NCBI GenBank assembly: GCA_019914945.1
Contig: CM034113.1
Span: forward strand, 4,568,850-4,632,849
Reading direction: 5' to 3'
Length of the DNA: 64,000 nt
From: Typha latifolia
Lineage: Eukaryota; Streptophyta; Magnoliopsida; Poales; Typhaceae
Part shown: piece after piece, positions 1 to 10,188 of the stretch
Layout of the letters: each line of letters starts with the position of its first letter
Position numbering within the stretch: the stretch's first letter is position 1
Translations under genes and position numbers: made by a program
Notes under the pieces: model-generated
Seen by the model: the letters and a program-made list of their open reading frames with translations, nothing else
Told to the model about the DNA's origin: nothing
Database searches by the model: none

Positions 1-282
1 ACAAACGTGTTCGAACGCGGGTACTGCGTTCACACAGATAGAGAGCCGCGTTCACAAACGCGTTCGAACGCGGGTACTGCGTTCACATGAGTACGGATAA
101 GACTCGGATTTTGCTCTATCTTGAAGATCATGAGTACGGATAAGACTCAGATTTGGCTCTATCTTGTACTTTCGTGAGTACGGATAAGATTAGGATTTAA
201 CTCTATCTTGTACTTTCGTGAGTACGGATAGAGTTACATTGCCTAGTGTTTAGATACATACGTGTGTCTAGGGGTTTTTTCA
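1..282 (+). repeat. 5' LTR of Copia-A (partial, internally deleted)
   Basis: Ends with GGGGTTTTTTCA directly before the primer site, and its last 45 bases match the end of the 3' LTR at 8929-8973. It opens inside the TTCGAA array and jumps near 236 from the 44-bp array straight to the LTR end. It therefore lacks about 450 bases present in the 3' LTR, including the TATA-like TATATAAGG. This copy should have no working promoter. Confidence 0.85.
89..236 (+). repeat. 44-bp tandem array inside copia LTR
   Basis: About three copies of a unit beginning GAGTACGGATAAGACTC and ending CTATCTTGTACTTTCGT. The same array lies in the 3' LTR (about 8370-8500) and, inverted, in both Copia-B LTRs (about 1145-1320 and 3775-3950). 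It sits between the TTCGAA array and the TATA box, the usual place for LTR enhancers. Confidence 0.8.
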
Positions 283-284
283 AT

Positions 285-296
285 TGGTATTAGAGC
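285..296 (+). promoter_or_regulatory. Primer binding site (tRNA-iMet), Copia-A
   Basis: TGGTATTAGAGC lies two bases after the LTR end. It complements the 3' end of plant initiator tRNA-Met apart from one C-to-T change, and primes minus-strand synthesis in this class of elements. Confidence 0.88.
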
Positions 297-331
297 AGGT
301 TCTCTCACCCTTTGAGAGAGATCAGATAGGC

Positions 332-666
332 ATGGATTTTCATAGAGATGGACCATCATCTATTAGACCTCCTATTCTAGATGGATCAAATTATGGATAT
401 TGGAATGCTAGGATGAGAGCTTATTTGAAGTTTATAGATGAGCGAGTATGGATGGCCATTGTGAACGGTTGGAGTCCACCAATGTACATGGTGAATGATA
501 AGTTTATTGAGAAACCGATTGAGTCATGGATAAGAAAGATTATGAAAAAGTTGGCTGGAATAGCAAAGCAATAAATGCAATTTTTAGTTGTGTTTCCTCG
601 GAAGAATTTAGAAGAATTTCTACTTGTGAGATAGCAAACGAAGCTTGGACGATCTTAGAAACAACT
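332..666 (+). pseudogene. gag: Copia-A gag, N-terminal part
   Basis: Gag forms the virus-like particle. I place the start at the ATG at 332 (MDFHRDGPSSIRPP) because the open frame before it runs through the primer site. Residues such as PPILDGSNYGYW are typical of copia gag N-termini. The frame stops at 574 after GIAKQ, but the protein continues one frame over (INAIFSCVSSEEFRRISTCE), so one base is missing near 566-572. The minus-strand sister has the same lesion at about 3003-3010. The segment ends at 666, where Copia-B inserted, and resumes at 4382. Confidence 0.85.
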
Positions 667-1470
667 TGAAAAAACCCGTAGACACAAGTATGTATCTAAA
701 TACTAGGCAATGATATCACTCGTTCGCTTAAGTAAAAGTCCGTAGAAATATAAAGAACGAAAGCAGAGATGAACGCCAAGATTTTAACGTGGAAAAACCC
801 AAACGGGAAAAAACCACGGATCCAAACTCGGATCAAAACCAATCACTAGAATAGTAGCAGTTACAAGACTGACTCTCAAAACAACCCGTCGATCCAAACG
901 ACTTTGTTTCTCTCAGTCTTGCTCGCTAGAACCCACGATTCACCGCTTCTCGTGATTGAAGTCCAATCTCAGTAACCCTCGAGATTGATCTTTCGTCTAG
1001 ATAGCCCTTAAGACAAAAGATTAACTTTTGTAGATGAGTGGAACCTTGTTAGTTGAAGAACCGATGTAGCCTCAAGAAGTCTCCTTCAATAATGCTTCTT
1101 CAACCACCCTAGAGATAGGGTTTCACAATCCTTATATATGATCTCCAAGATAGAGCCAAATCCAAATCTTATCCATACTCACGAAAGTACAAGATAGAGC
1201 CAAATCATAATCTTATCCGTACTCACAAAAGTACAAGATATAGCCAAATCCAAATCTTATCCATACTCACGATCTTCAAGATAGAGCCAAATCGGAGTCT
1301 TATCCGTACTCACGAAAGTCCAATATTCTTAAACTTTGTTGGTGCGTTCGAACGGGCTCGAGTGCGTTCGAACGCGACAGCTTGAATTCTTCAGGTTGCG
1401 TTCGAACGCGTTTGTGAACGCAGCTCTCGGTCTGTGTGAACGCAGTACCCGCGTTCGAACACATTTGTAA
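667..1470 (-). repeat. 3' LTR of Copia-B, truncated
   Basis: Matches the 5' LTR from its 3' end (TGAAAAAACCC on the plus strand) up to about 1470. The first roughly 270 bases of the LTR are missing and gag-derived sequence follows directly, so one deletion removed all of pol plus the LTR start. Confidence 0.88.
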
Positions 1471-1474
1471 ACAA

Positions 1475-3245
1475 ATCACCTTTCTTGACCCATATGGCCT
1501 TTGTTTTCATCCCATAAATAAAAGCACTTCTAGGTTTTTACAAAAATTTGCAATGAGGTCGAATATGCCCTAGAATGCCGCAATGATAGCATGTCGGAAC
1601 AAACCTTTTTCTACTCACCTTTTGTCGAGGAGTGTGACTAGAGTTTGCCTTTGGTGTCGTCGAAGATTCACCAGCTTGTATATTCAAGTTCTGTTTAGAA
1701 GGGTTCATCCAGAATTGCTTTGTAAATGCGATTGTTGGCTTCAGGTATTCCTCCTTTTGTATACCTGCAGAAACAAATACAGTTTTGTTATTATTTGAAT
1801 TACCAGTGTATCCAACACCATACTTGTCTTTTCCAGAGATCTGAGCTTTTAGAATCTCATCAAGTTTGTTCTTCCCTTTTAGAAATGTCACTTTCTTATT
1901 CAATCGCTCTAGTTCAATTTCATTAGCCTTCATTTTATTTTTCGCATTGCCAAGTTGTTCAGAAAGGTCTTTGACACGTTCAAGCTCCAATTTGTACTTC
2001 TCCTCAAATTTAATTCTTTCTGGTTCAATTACCTTCAGTCGTTGATATAGTCTAAGATTGCTTTTCTTGAGTTTAAACGACTCCAGGTATAGGTCATTAT
2101 ATGCCTTTTGAATTTCAGATTCATCTTCTTCAACTGGTAACATATCTTGATCATCTGTACTATCAGTATAAATAACAGAATCAATATTAAGTAGAGAAGA
2201 GGCAAAAGCTACAAAGTTTTCTTTGTCTTTTCCAGAATCATCATCAGATTCATCTGAGTCATCCCAAGTAACTTTCATAGTTTTACCCTTCTTCTTAAGA
2301 CGATTAGGGCATTCTTGTGCGATGTGTCCAAAACCAGAACATTCAAAACATTGAACTTTATTCTCAGAATTCTTATTTTTCTATTTGACATTCTTGTTGG
2401 TACCACCTGTATTTGAACTCACAGTATTCTTTTTTTTCACAAAGGCTTTCCTTTTATCAACTTTTTCAGCATTCAACTTGTTTGGCTTCTGAAAGAATTT
2501 ATTGAACTTTTTGACAAACTTGGTCAACATCTCAACATCTAAATCACCTTCATCATCAGACTCCTCTAAATTTTGTTCAACTGTGGATAGGGCCATCCCT
2601 TTGGACTTCCTTGGTTTTGAAAGACTGGACTCAAATGTTTGTAGATTTCCTACCAATTGTTCAACTTTCATAGAATCGATATCATTACTTTCCTCAATAG
2701 CTATAACTTTTGCCTGAAACCTTTCTGGAAGAGACCTAAAGATCTTACGGACAATTCTGTTTTCAGGAATTTTCTCTCCTAGGTTGAAACTGGAGTTGAC
2801 TATATCACTCAGCTTTGCATAGAACTCATCAAATGTCTCATTCTACTCCATACGCAGGGTTTCAAAACTAGTAGTCAACCTCTGAAGTTTTGAAAGTTTT
2901 ACAGCCATAGTTCCTTCATTAGTTGTTTCTAAGATCGTCCAAGCTTCTTTTGCTGTCTCACAAGTAGAAATTCTTCCGAGGAAACACAACTAAAAATTGC
3001 ATTTATTGCCTTGCTATTCCATCCAACTTTTTCATAGTCGACCTATCCCATGACTCTATCGGTTTATCAGCAAGTTTATCATCCACCATGTACATTGGTG
3101 GACTCCAACCGTTCACAACGGCAAACCATACTCGTTCATCTATAGACTTCAAGTAAGCTCTCATCCTAGGTTTCCAATATCCATAATTTGATCCATCTAG
3201 AATAGGAGGTCTAATAGATGATGGTCCATCTCTATGAAAATCCAT
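1475..3245 (-). pseudogene. gag: Copia-B gag
   Basis: Minus-strand gag starting at the ATG at 3245 (MDFHRDGPSS). It carries the frameshift shared with Copia-A (stop after GIARQ), a further short deletion near 2965 and a stop near 2380. Two retroviral-type zinc knuckles are readable: CFECSGFGHIAQEC (about 2305-2350, intact CCHC) and CYHCGILGHIRPHC (about 1545-1590). A Lys/Glu-rich coiled-coil-like stretch lies between them. The open piece 1538-2278 (246 codons) is the longest. The protein ends at the deletion junction with the 3' LTR. Confidence 0.88.
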
Positions 3246-3280
3246 GCCTATCTGATCTCTCTCAAAGGGTGAGAGAACCT

Positions 3281-3292
3281 GCTCTGATACCA
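3281..3292 (-). promoter_or_regulatory. Primer binding site (tRNA-iMet), Copia-B
   Basis: The minus strand reads TGGTATCAGAGC two bases after the LTR end, a perfect match to the usual plant iMet primer site. Confidence 0.92.
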
Positions 3293-3294
3293 AT

Positions 3295-4376
3295 TGAAAA
3301 AACCCCTAGACACAAGTATGTATCTAAATACTAGGAAATGATATCACTCGTTCGCTTAAGTAAAAGTCCGTAGAAATATAAAGAACGAAAGCAGAGATGA
3401 ACGCCAAGATTTTAACGTGGAAAAACCCAAACAGGAAAAAACCACGAATCCAAACTCGGATCAAAACCAATCACTAGAATAGTAGCAGTTACAAGACTAA
3501 CTCTCAAAACAACCCGTCGATCCAAACGACTTTGTTCCTCTCAGTCTTGCTCGCTAGAACCCACGATTCACCGCTTCTCGTGATTGAAGTCCAATCTCAG
3601 TAACCCTCGAGATTGATCTTTCGTCTAGATAGCCCTTAAGACAAAAGATTAACTTTTGTAGATGAGTGGAACCTTGTTAGTTGAAGAACCGATGTAGCCT
3701 CAAGAAGTCTCCTTCAATAATGCTTCTTCAACCACCCTAGAGATAGGGTTTCACAATCCTTATATATGATCTCCAAGATAGAGCCAAATCCAAATCTTAT
3801 CCATACTCACGAAAGTACAAGATAGAGCTAAATCATAATCTTATCCGTACTCACGAAAGTACAAGATATAGCCAAATCCAAATCTTATCCATACTCACGA
3901 TCTTCAAGATAGAGCCAAATCAGAGTCTTATCCGTACTCACGAAAGTCCAATATTCTTAAACTTTGTTGGTGCGTTCGAACGGGCTCGAGTGCGTTCGAA
4001 CGCGACAGCTTGAATTCTTCAGGTTGCGTTCGAACGCGTTTGTGAACGCAGCTCTCGGTCTGTGTGAACGCAGTACCCGCGTTCGAACACAATTGTGAAC
4101 GCGGCTCTCTATCTGTGTGAACGCAGATTTCACGTTCAAACGCGTTTGTGAACGCGACTCTCTGTCTGTGTGAACGCAGATTTCGCGTTCGAACTCGTTT
4201 GTGAACGCACCGCGTTCGAACGCGTTTGTGAACGCGGTGTGAACTCGACGGGTTTTCTCCAATAATATTGCAATTTTTCAAAACAGAGATATTCTAGACT
4301 TGTGTAAAGCTCATATACATGAAAAAATATACTTAGTATATTTTGTCCACAATTGCCAACAAATAAAAACCTAACA
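3295..4376 (-). repeat. 5' LTR of Copia-B, complete, 1082 bp
   Basis: Runs from TGTTAGG to TTTTTTCA on the minus strand. It contains, in order, an expanded 53-bp TTCGAA array (about 3970-4235), the 44-bp array, a TATA-like TATATAAGG near 3758-3766 and a conserved 3' half. It is 123 bp longer than the Copia-A 3' LTR, mainly because of extra 53-bp units. Confidence 0.92.
3970..4235 (-). repeat. 53-bp tandem array with TTCGAA palindromes
   Basis: About four and a half copies of a unit built as GCGTTCACAAACGCGTTCGA followed by ACGCGGGTACTGCGTTCACA and then CAGATAGAGAGCC. Each unit carries the palindrome GCGTTCGAACGC or a decayed form of it. The arrays at 1-88 and 8155-8320 are shorter. Confidence 0.88.
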
Positions 4377-4381
4377 CAACT

Positions 4382-5022
4382 CATGAAGGAACTATGACTG
4401 TAAAACTTTCGAAACTTCAGAGGTTGACTACTAGTTTTGAAACTCTACGTATGGAGGAGAATGAGACATTTGATGAGTTCTATGCAAAATTGAGTGATAT
4501 AGTCAACTCTAGTTTCAACCTAGGAAAGAAAATTCCTGAAAACAGAATTGTCCGTAAGATTCTTAGGTCTTTTCTAGAAATGTTTCAGGCAAAAGTTACA
4601 GCTATTGAGGAAAGTAAGGATATCGATTTTATGAAAGTTGAACAATTGGTAGGAAATTTACAAACATTTGAGTCCAACTTTTCAAAACCGAGGAAGTCCA
4701 AAGGGATGGCCTTATCCACAGTTGAACAAAATTTAGAGGAGTCTAATGATGAAGGTGATTTAGATGTTGAGATGTTGACTATGTTTGTCAAAAAGTTCAA
4801 TAAATTCTTTCGGAAGCCAAACAAGTTGAATGCTGAAAAATTTGAAAAAAATAAAGCCTTTGTGAAAAAGAAGAATACTGTGAGTTCAAATATAGGTGGT
4901 ACTAACAACAATGTCAAATAGAAAAATAAGAGTTCTGAGAATAAAGTTCAATGTTTTGAATATTCTGGTTTTGGACACATCGCACAAGAATGCCCTAATC
5001 GTCTTAAGAGGAAGGGCAAGCT
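4382..5022 (+). pseudogene. gag: Copia-A gag, middle part with first zinc knuckle
   Basis: Continues the gag interrupted at 666. The open stretch 4394-4921 encodes the capsid-like core (MEENETFDEFYAKL, then RKILRSF). A stop at 4919-4921 precedes the first zinc knuckle. The knuckle has lost its second cysteine: TGT (4952) is kept, the next should-be TGT reads TAT at 4961-4963, and His and the last Cys (4991) remain. The frame then joins the 426-codon ORF. Copia-B keeps all four ligands. Confidence 0.86.
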
Positions 5023-6303
5023 ATGAAAGTTACTTGGGATGACTCAGATGAATCTAATGTTGATTCTGAAAAAGATGAAGAAAACTTTGTAGCTTTTACC
5101 TCTTCTCTACTTAATATTGACTCTGTTGTTGATACTGATAGTACAGATGATTTTGATATGTTACCAGCTGAGAAAGATGAATCTGAAATTCAAAAGGCAT
5201 ATAATGACTTGTACCTGGAGTCGTTTAAACTCAAGAAAAGCAATCTTAGACTACTTCAACGACTCAAGGTAATCGAATCTGAAAGAATTCAATTTGAGGA
5301 GAAGTACAAATTGGAACTTGAACGTGTCAAAGACCTTTCTGAACAACTTGACAATGCGAAAAATAAAATGAAGGCTGATGAAATTAAACTAGAGCGATTT
5401 AATAAGGAAGTGACATTTCTAAAAGGGAAGAACAAACTTGATGAGATTCTAAAAGCTCAGATCTCTGGAAAAGACAGGTATGGTGTTGGATCCACTGGTA
5501 ATTCAAATAATAACAAAACTGTCTTTGTTTCTGCAGGTATACAAAAGGAAGAATATTTGAAGTCATCAACCGCATTTACAAAGCAATCCTGGATGAATGC
5601 TTCTAAACTGAAGTTGAATCTACAAACTAGTGAAACTTCGACGGTAGTAAACTCTAGTCACACTCCTCGACAAAAGGTGAGTAGAAAAAGGTTTGTTCCG
5701 ACATGCTATCATTGCGGCATTCTAGGGCATATTCGACCTCATTGCAAACTTTTGCAAAAACCTAGAAGTGCTTTTATTTATGGGATGAAAACAAAGGCCA
5801 TATGGGTCAAGAAAAGTGATTTGAAATGTTATGTTGTACATACTGCCTTGAAAGCTTTAAATTCTGACTTGTGGTATTTAGACAGTGGCTGTTCAAGACA
5901 TATGTCAGGCGACAAATCCTTATTTTCTAATCTCGAAGAATATGAAGGGGGAGTTGTGACATTTGGAGATGGTAACTCATCTAAGGTAATAGGTAAAGGA
6001 AAGGTAAGTACTCTAGGTATTCCTAGTCTCGAAAATGTTCTTTATGTTAATGGCTTGAAAGCAAATTTATTAAGCATCATTCAATTTTGTGATGAAGGTT
6101 ATGAGATAAAATTCTCTAAAAATGATTGTACTATTCTAGATCATGATGGTAATGTTATATGTTTTGGATCTAGAACATCTGATAATTGCTATGTTGTTAG
6201 AACTTCATATAATCTAAAATGTAACAAGACAACAATAGCACTAGAACATGTTGAGACGGAGAAACAGTTGGGTGATTTGTTTACAAAACCTTTGGATTTA
6301 TAG
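5023..6303 (+). CDS. Gag C-terminus + aspartic protease fused in frame to RNase H tail (426 aa)
   Basis: An uninterrupted frame of 426 codons. Residues 1-220 are an acidic, Lys/Glu-rich gag region. Residues 228-241 form a second CCHC knuckle (CYHCGILGHIRPHC). The aspartic protease begins near residue 280 with the copia active-site motif DSGCSRHM (from residue 287) and continues through TFGDG and LENVLYVNGLKANLLSI. After DNCYVV it jumps to ALEHVETEKQLGDLFTKPLD, which is the conserved end of copia RNase H. Integrase, RT and most of RNase H have been removed in one in-frame deletion near 6220-6240. The product would be a Gag/protease protein without polymerase. The first ATG may not be the natural start, since gag sequence runs into it in the same reading. 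Confidence 0.85.
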   Translation: MKVTWDDSDESNVDSEKDEENFVAFTSSLLNIDSVVDTDSTDDFDMLPAEKDESEIQKAYNDLYLESFKLKKSNLRLLQRLKVIESERIQFEEKYKLELERVKDLSEQLDNAKNKMKADEIKLERFNKEVTFLKGKNKLDEILKAQISGKDRYGVGSTGNSNNNKTVFVSAGIQKEEYLKSSTAFTKQSWMNASKLKLNLQTSETSTVVNSSHTPRQKVSRKRFVPTCYHCGILGHIRPHCKLLQKPRSAFIYGMKTKAIWVKKSDLKCYVVHTALKALNSDLWYLDSGCSRHMSGDKSLFSNLEEYEGGVVTFGDGNSSKVIGKGKVSTLGIPSLENVLYVNGLKANLLSIIQFCDEGYEIKFSKNDCTILDHDGNVICFGSRTSDNCYVVRTSYNLKCNKTTIALEHVETEKQLGDLFTKPLDL

Positions 6304-8000
6304 AGATTTCAGTATCTTCGTACTTCTTTAGGGATTTGTGCTTTGGATTGATTTGTGTTTTAGTTTGCGAGTTTCTTGTTATTTCGTTTCATTTTTTTTA
6401 GGTTTTATTTTACTCTGAAATTTTCTTTGGTTTTAGTTTCAGATTTGTCGAGAGTTTTTGCTTAAAAAAAATTGATTCACTCCCAGATTCAATAATATAC
6501 TCTTGACATAAAAATATGATTTTTCTCTTGATTATGAGTTATTATAGTCAATTTTGTCATCTTGTAGTATATTGTTTCAATTTTGATTTTGTCACTCCCT
6601 CGATTTCTATAATAATAAAAATTTTAATGCACTCATAACGTATGTGTATTCTTGTGTGAGCATGATATCATGAATATTTTTTTTAAATAGCTCACTATTA
6701 ACTTTGATTTGCACAGTTTGACCTCATGCTTAGTCATAAAAAATATGTTCATAAAAGATCAATGAAAAGGGCTACAATGAGTTAGTGTAAAAGCCGTCTT
6801 GTTTCGAGTCCAGTTTGACTCAGTACATTATATGAAAATTCAAAAAATTATATGTGAATTTCTTCTTGCACTTTGTTTGATTTGTATTACAAGAAAATGG
6901 CTACCTACTCATGTGTGAAAGTCATCATTGCAACTATTTTTTTTTTTTAAAATATAGGAAAATTCCTGTTATGTTATGGAGAATAAGTCAAAAAGTGCAA
7001 AATTTCAATACTAAGTCGGTTTGACTACTGTGTTGCATCATTATTTATATATGAAAGTTTGTTTAAGAAGATTGGTTCATGTTATCTATGCTCATCTTGC
7101 ATATGCATATCGTTATGATCAATCAAGATTAATTTAATTTTGAGTGATGCATTAGAATTGATGATAATATGCTCTTGATGATTTGATTGATCTGTGTATG
7201 ACTTATTTCATTTGATTGTCATATTCTATGTCTTGAATCTATTTTGAATTTTCTAGAAGTGCATCTCCAAAAAGATTTTTGATTTGTTTTAGTTTAAATT
7301 TAAAAAAAAAATCCAAATCCTCTAGATCTTCATCTTTTTCATCAAAATTTTCACTTCAAACCCTTTTAAAATCTTTTGGCCGAAACTTCAAGATTTTCTT
7401 CACTTTATGCGAGGTATGATCATTCATCAATTTTCTTATTTTTTATTCAATTAAGTCTCTTGATCTTGATTGATTTCGTGCGGTTTCGAGTTTTGATCAC
7501 GTTAAAGTTAATATCTTGATGTTTCTTGTGCGATTGAATGTGATATCTTAGCGTTTTCAAGTGAAAGATGGGTTTCATTTAGGGCCTTCATGGTTTCTTC
7601 ATCGTCAGTTCCCTCCGAGTTCCTAGTCTTTGGCATTTGTGTCAAAAAGGGGGAGAGTGTCTAGTGTGTCGTGTGTGGTGCGAGTTTAAAGTTTTAGAGT
7701 TTACGTGTGTAGGGGGAGCATGGCAATAGGGGGAGTTTATTAGAGTCTTTCTGTCTTTCTAATCTTGCTTATAACTTTGCTTGGAGAAATTATGAATTTT
7801 GTCTGTTTAAGTACTTTTGAACTTATGCTCCATTGATAACTTGTGGTTGGATTGTTTAGTCATTTCAAGTTATTTTCACTTGATCTTGGATTGGTATATG
7901 TTTATTTGCAGGGATTGATGTGCAAAATATTCTAGTCTTCTTGATTGCTCATTTGAAGTCTGTGTAATATCTTGTAACCTAGGTGTTTTGTCACAAATTG
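6304..8000 (+). other. Long non-coding 3' region of Copia-A
   Basis: About 1.7 kb between the pol stop and the terminal purine tract, with no sustained frame on either strand. It is T-rich. Near its end it holds three purine tracts like the terminal one: 7644-7656, 7711-7719 and 7729-7735 (all AGGGGGAG-like). In full-length Sireviruses this space can hold an env-like frame; none is visible here. Confidence 0.75.
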
Positions 8001-8001
8001 C

Positions 8002-8014
8002 CAAAGGGGGAGAT
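8002..8014 (+). promoter_or_regulatory. Polypurine tract of Copia-A
   Basis: CAAAGGGGGAGAT lies directly against the 3' LTR start (TGTTAGG). It is the RNase H-resistant primer for plus-strand synthesis. Confidence 0.88.
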
Positions 8015-8973
8015 TGTTAGGTTTTTATTTGTTGGCAATTGTGTACAAAATATTCTAAGTATATCTTTTCATATATATGAGCTTTACACAAGTCTAGAAT
8101 ATCTCTGGTTTGAAGAATTGCAAGATTATTGGAGAAAAGCCGTCGAGTTCACACCGCGTTCACAAACGCGTTCGAACGCGGGTACTGCGTTCAGACAGAC
8201 AGAGAGCCGCGTTCACAAACGCGTTCAAACGCTGGTACTGCGTTCACACTGACCAAGAGCTGCGTTCACAAACGCGTTCGAACGCAACCTGAAGAATTCA
8301 AGCTGTCGCGTTCGAACGCACTCGAGCCCGTTCGAACGCACTAACAAAGTTTAAGAATATTGGACTTTCGTGAGTACGGATAAGACTCAGATTTGGCTCT
8401 ATCTTAAAGATCATGAGTACGGATAAGATTAGGATTTGGCTCTATCTTGTACTTTCGTGAGTACGGATAAGACTTGGATTTGGCTCTATCTTGGAGATCA
8501 TATATAAGGATTGTGAAACCCTATCTCTAGGGTGGTTGAAGAAGCATTATTGAAGGAGACTTCTTGAGGCTACATTGGTTCTTCAACTAACAAGGTTCCA
8601 CTCATCTACAAGAATTTAATCTTTCGTCTTAAGGGCTATCTAGACGAAAGATCAATCTCGAGGGCTACTGAGATTGGACTTCAATCACAAGAAGCAGTGA
8701 ATCGTGGGTTCTAGCGATCAAGACTGAGAGGAACAAAGTCATTTGGATCGACGGGTTGTTTTGTGAATCAGTCTTGTAACTGCTACTATTCTAGTGATTG
8801 GTTTTGATCCGAGTTTGGATCTGTGGTTTTTTCCTATTTGGGTTTTTCCACGTTAAAATCTTGGTGTTCATCTCTGCTTTCGTTTTTAATATTTCTTCTA
8901 ATTTTTACTTAAGAGAATGAGCAAGATCATTGCCTAGTGTTTAGATACATACGTGTGTTTAGGGGTTTTTTCA
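8015..8973 (+). repeat. 3' LTR of Copia-A, 959 bp
   Basis: From TGTTAGG to GGGGTTTTTTCA. It contains about two and a half 53-bp units (8155-8320), the 44-bp array (8370-8500), a TATA-like TATATAAGG at 8501-8509 and a conserved 3' half. The flank AAGGG follows at 8974; the matching left flank lies outside the window. Confidence 0.93.
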
Positions 8974-10188
8974 AAGGGCAAAGACTTCATCGTAGTCGAC
9001 TCTATACTTTTGGTTGTAGCCTTTTGCTACCAAATGGGTCTTGTGCTTCTCAACTTTAACTTTTTCATTCAAGTTGTTCTTATAGATTCATTTAACACTA
9101 ATTGCTCTATGCCTAGTAGGAAGGTCTAGAAGATTTCAAGAATTATTCTTTGTGATTAAATCAATTTCTTGGTTCATAACATGCCTCCATTTTTTTTATA
9201 TGAAGCCTCCTCAAATATGATAGAATCTGCATCAATAAATAGTTGAAAGTTTACATCCTCATTTAATTTGATACTTCTATTGTAACTTTATAGTTCTCTC
9301 TAATGCTCCTCATTATCTTTGGTGGAAAATATTAGAGAAGATATGGAAGAAGACAACGGGGACATAAGTGGAGTAATTTCTTCTTCTCCTCCAAAATCAC
9401 CGTCTTGACTTTTTCCTTCACCTACAAGAATAGAATATTTTTCTTCTATTTTGAATCCCACTCACAAGATTTTTCTTCATTAAATTTTACATTCCTACTT
9501 ACAATAACCTTATTGGAAAATGGATTGAAAAGTTTACAGGCCTAGGATCTTTCACTATAGTCTATAGGAATATATTTTGTAGATTTATCATAAAAAATTA
9601 TTCTCTTTTTTTCAGGCACATGCATATATGTAGTGCTACCAAAAACCCTCAAGTGAGCGATACAAGGTTTATGTCCACTTCAAGCTTCTTGAGGCATTAT
9701 GCCATGCATACCTTTGGAAGTTGCATGATTCAAAAGATAGACAACATATGCAACGATTTTGGGTAATAATATATTAGGCATCCCTTTGGCCTTTATCATA
9801 CTTCTAGCAAGCTCCATAATAGTTCGGTTCCTTTTTTTCCACCATCCCATTTTGTTGTGATATATAGCGAGTAGTAATTGATGTTTTATTACATGCTCTT
9901 TGAAAAAGAAATAGATAAAATATTGTTAATTATCATTCACCATCCCATTTTTTATGATAAAATCTTATTGTGCAGATTTATCATTCGCCATCTGATTTCT
10001 CACCTCTGTGATCGGAAGGCAAAGGTAAGTCTACTTTGCTTTTTGACTAAGGTCTTGAATGCTTTAAACCGGTTCAACACCTCTCTTTTCTTTAAGAAAA
10101 AAAAGCCCATATCTTTCTACTATAATCATTAATGAAGGTAAAAGAGTAACGACTACCTCTAATGAATAGATTAATATAAACAAGCTCA
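8974..10188 (-). pseudogene. pol: Ty1-copia integrase to RT fragment, decayed
   Basis: Read on the minus strand from right to left. Integrase core pieces come first (FLKKREVLNRFKAFKTLVKK near 10060-10130). Next are NRTIMELARSMIKAKGMPN (about 9770-9830) and IAHLRVFGSTTYMHVPEKK (about 9610-9665), followed by the post-core region with VIVSRNVKF. The RT start lies at 8975-9190, including LVAKGYNQKYRVDYDEVFAL. Many stops and frameshifts are present. RT is cut at 8974 by Copia-A, and integrase is cut near 10188 by a G1 LTR. The domain order is copia-type (integrase before RT), but the family differs from Copia-A/B as far as can be judged. Confidence 0.85.

Larger units (their letters stand above)
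667..4376 (-). mobile_element. Copia-B: nested minus-strand sister of Copia-A
   Basis: A 3710-bp element between two copies of CAACT (662-666 and 4377-4381), a clean 5-bp target duplication inside the Copia-A gag. It carries a 1082-bp 5' LTR (3295-4376), primer site and gag, and then runs straight into a truncated 3' LTR. Protease, integrase and RT are absent. Joining the flanks restores continuous gag sequence of Copia-A, which confirms the insertion point. Confidence 0.92.
1..8973 (+). mobile_element. Copia-A: Sirevirus-like Ty1-copia element, pol deleted, start outside window
   Basis: A plus-strand Ty1-copia retrotransposon with a partial 5' LTR (1-282), iMet primer site, gag, protease, a long non-coding 3' segment, a purine tract and a 3' LTR (8015-8973). 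Integrase and nearly all RT/RNase H are missing. The long 3' region, repeated AGGGGGAG tracts and an LTR starting TGTTAGG directly after AAAGGGGGAGAT fit the Sirevirus (SIRE/Maximus) lineage; that assignment rests on family knowledge, not on an intact RT. Its gag is interrupted at 667-4376 by a sister element in opposite orientation. On the right it abuts an unrelated minus-strand copia pol fragment, so it probably inserted into that older element. Confidence 0.88.

Noticed and set aside
1..4250. CRISPR-like array in the copia LTR
   Set aside because: Units are head-to-tail tandem repeats with no unique spacers, in a eukaryotic LTR.
3928..4384. Repeat protein with FTNAFER or VHTDRE modules
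   Set aside because: Open frames through the 53-bp LTR array in several frames and both strands; unit length is not a multiple of three, so the same array reads differently in each unit.
59..8340. GTTCGAAC as a Pol III B box or tRNA gene
   Set aside because: The core resembles a B box (GGTTCGANNCC), but the flanking bases do not fit, and no cloverleaf or A box is found at the right distance.
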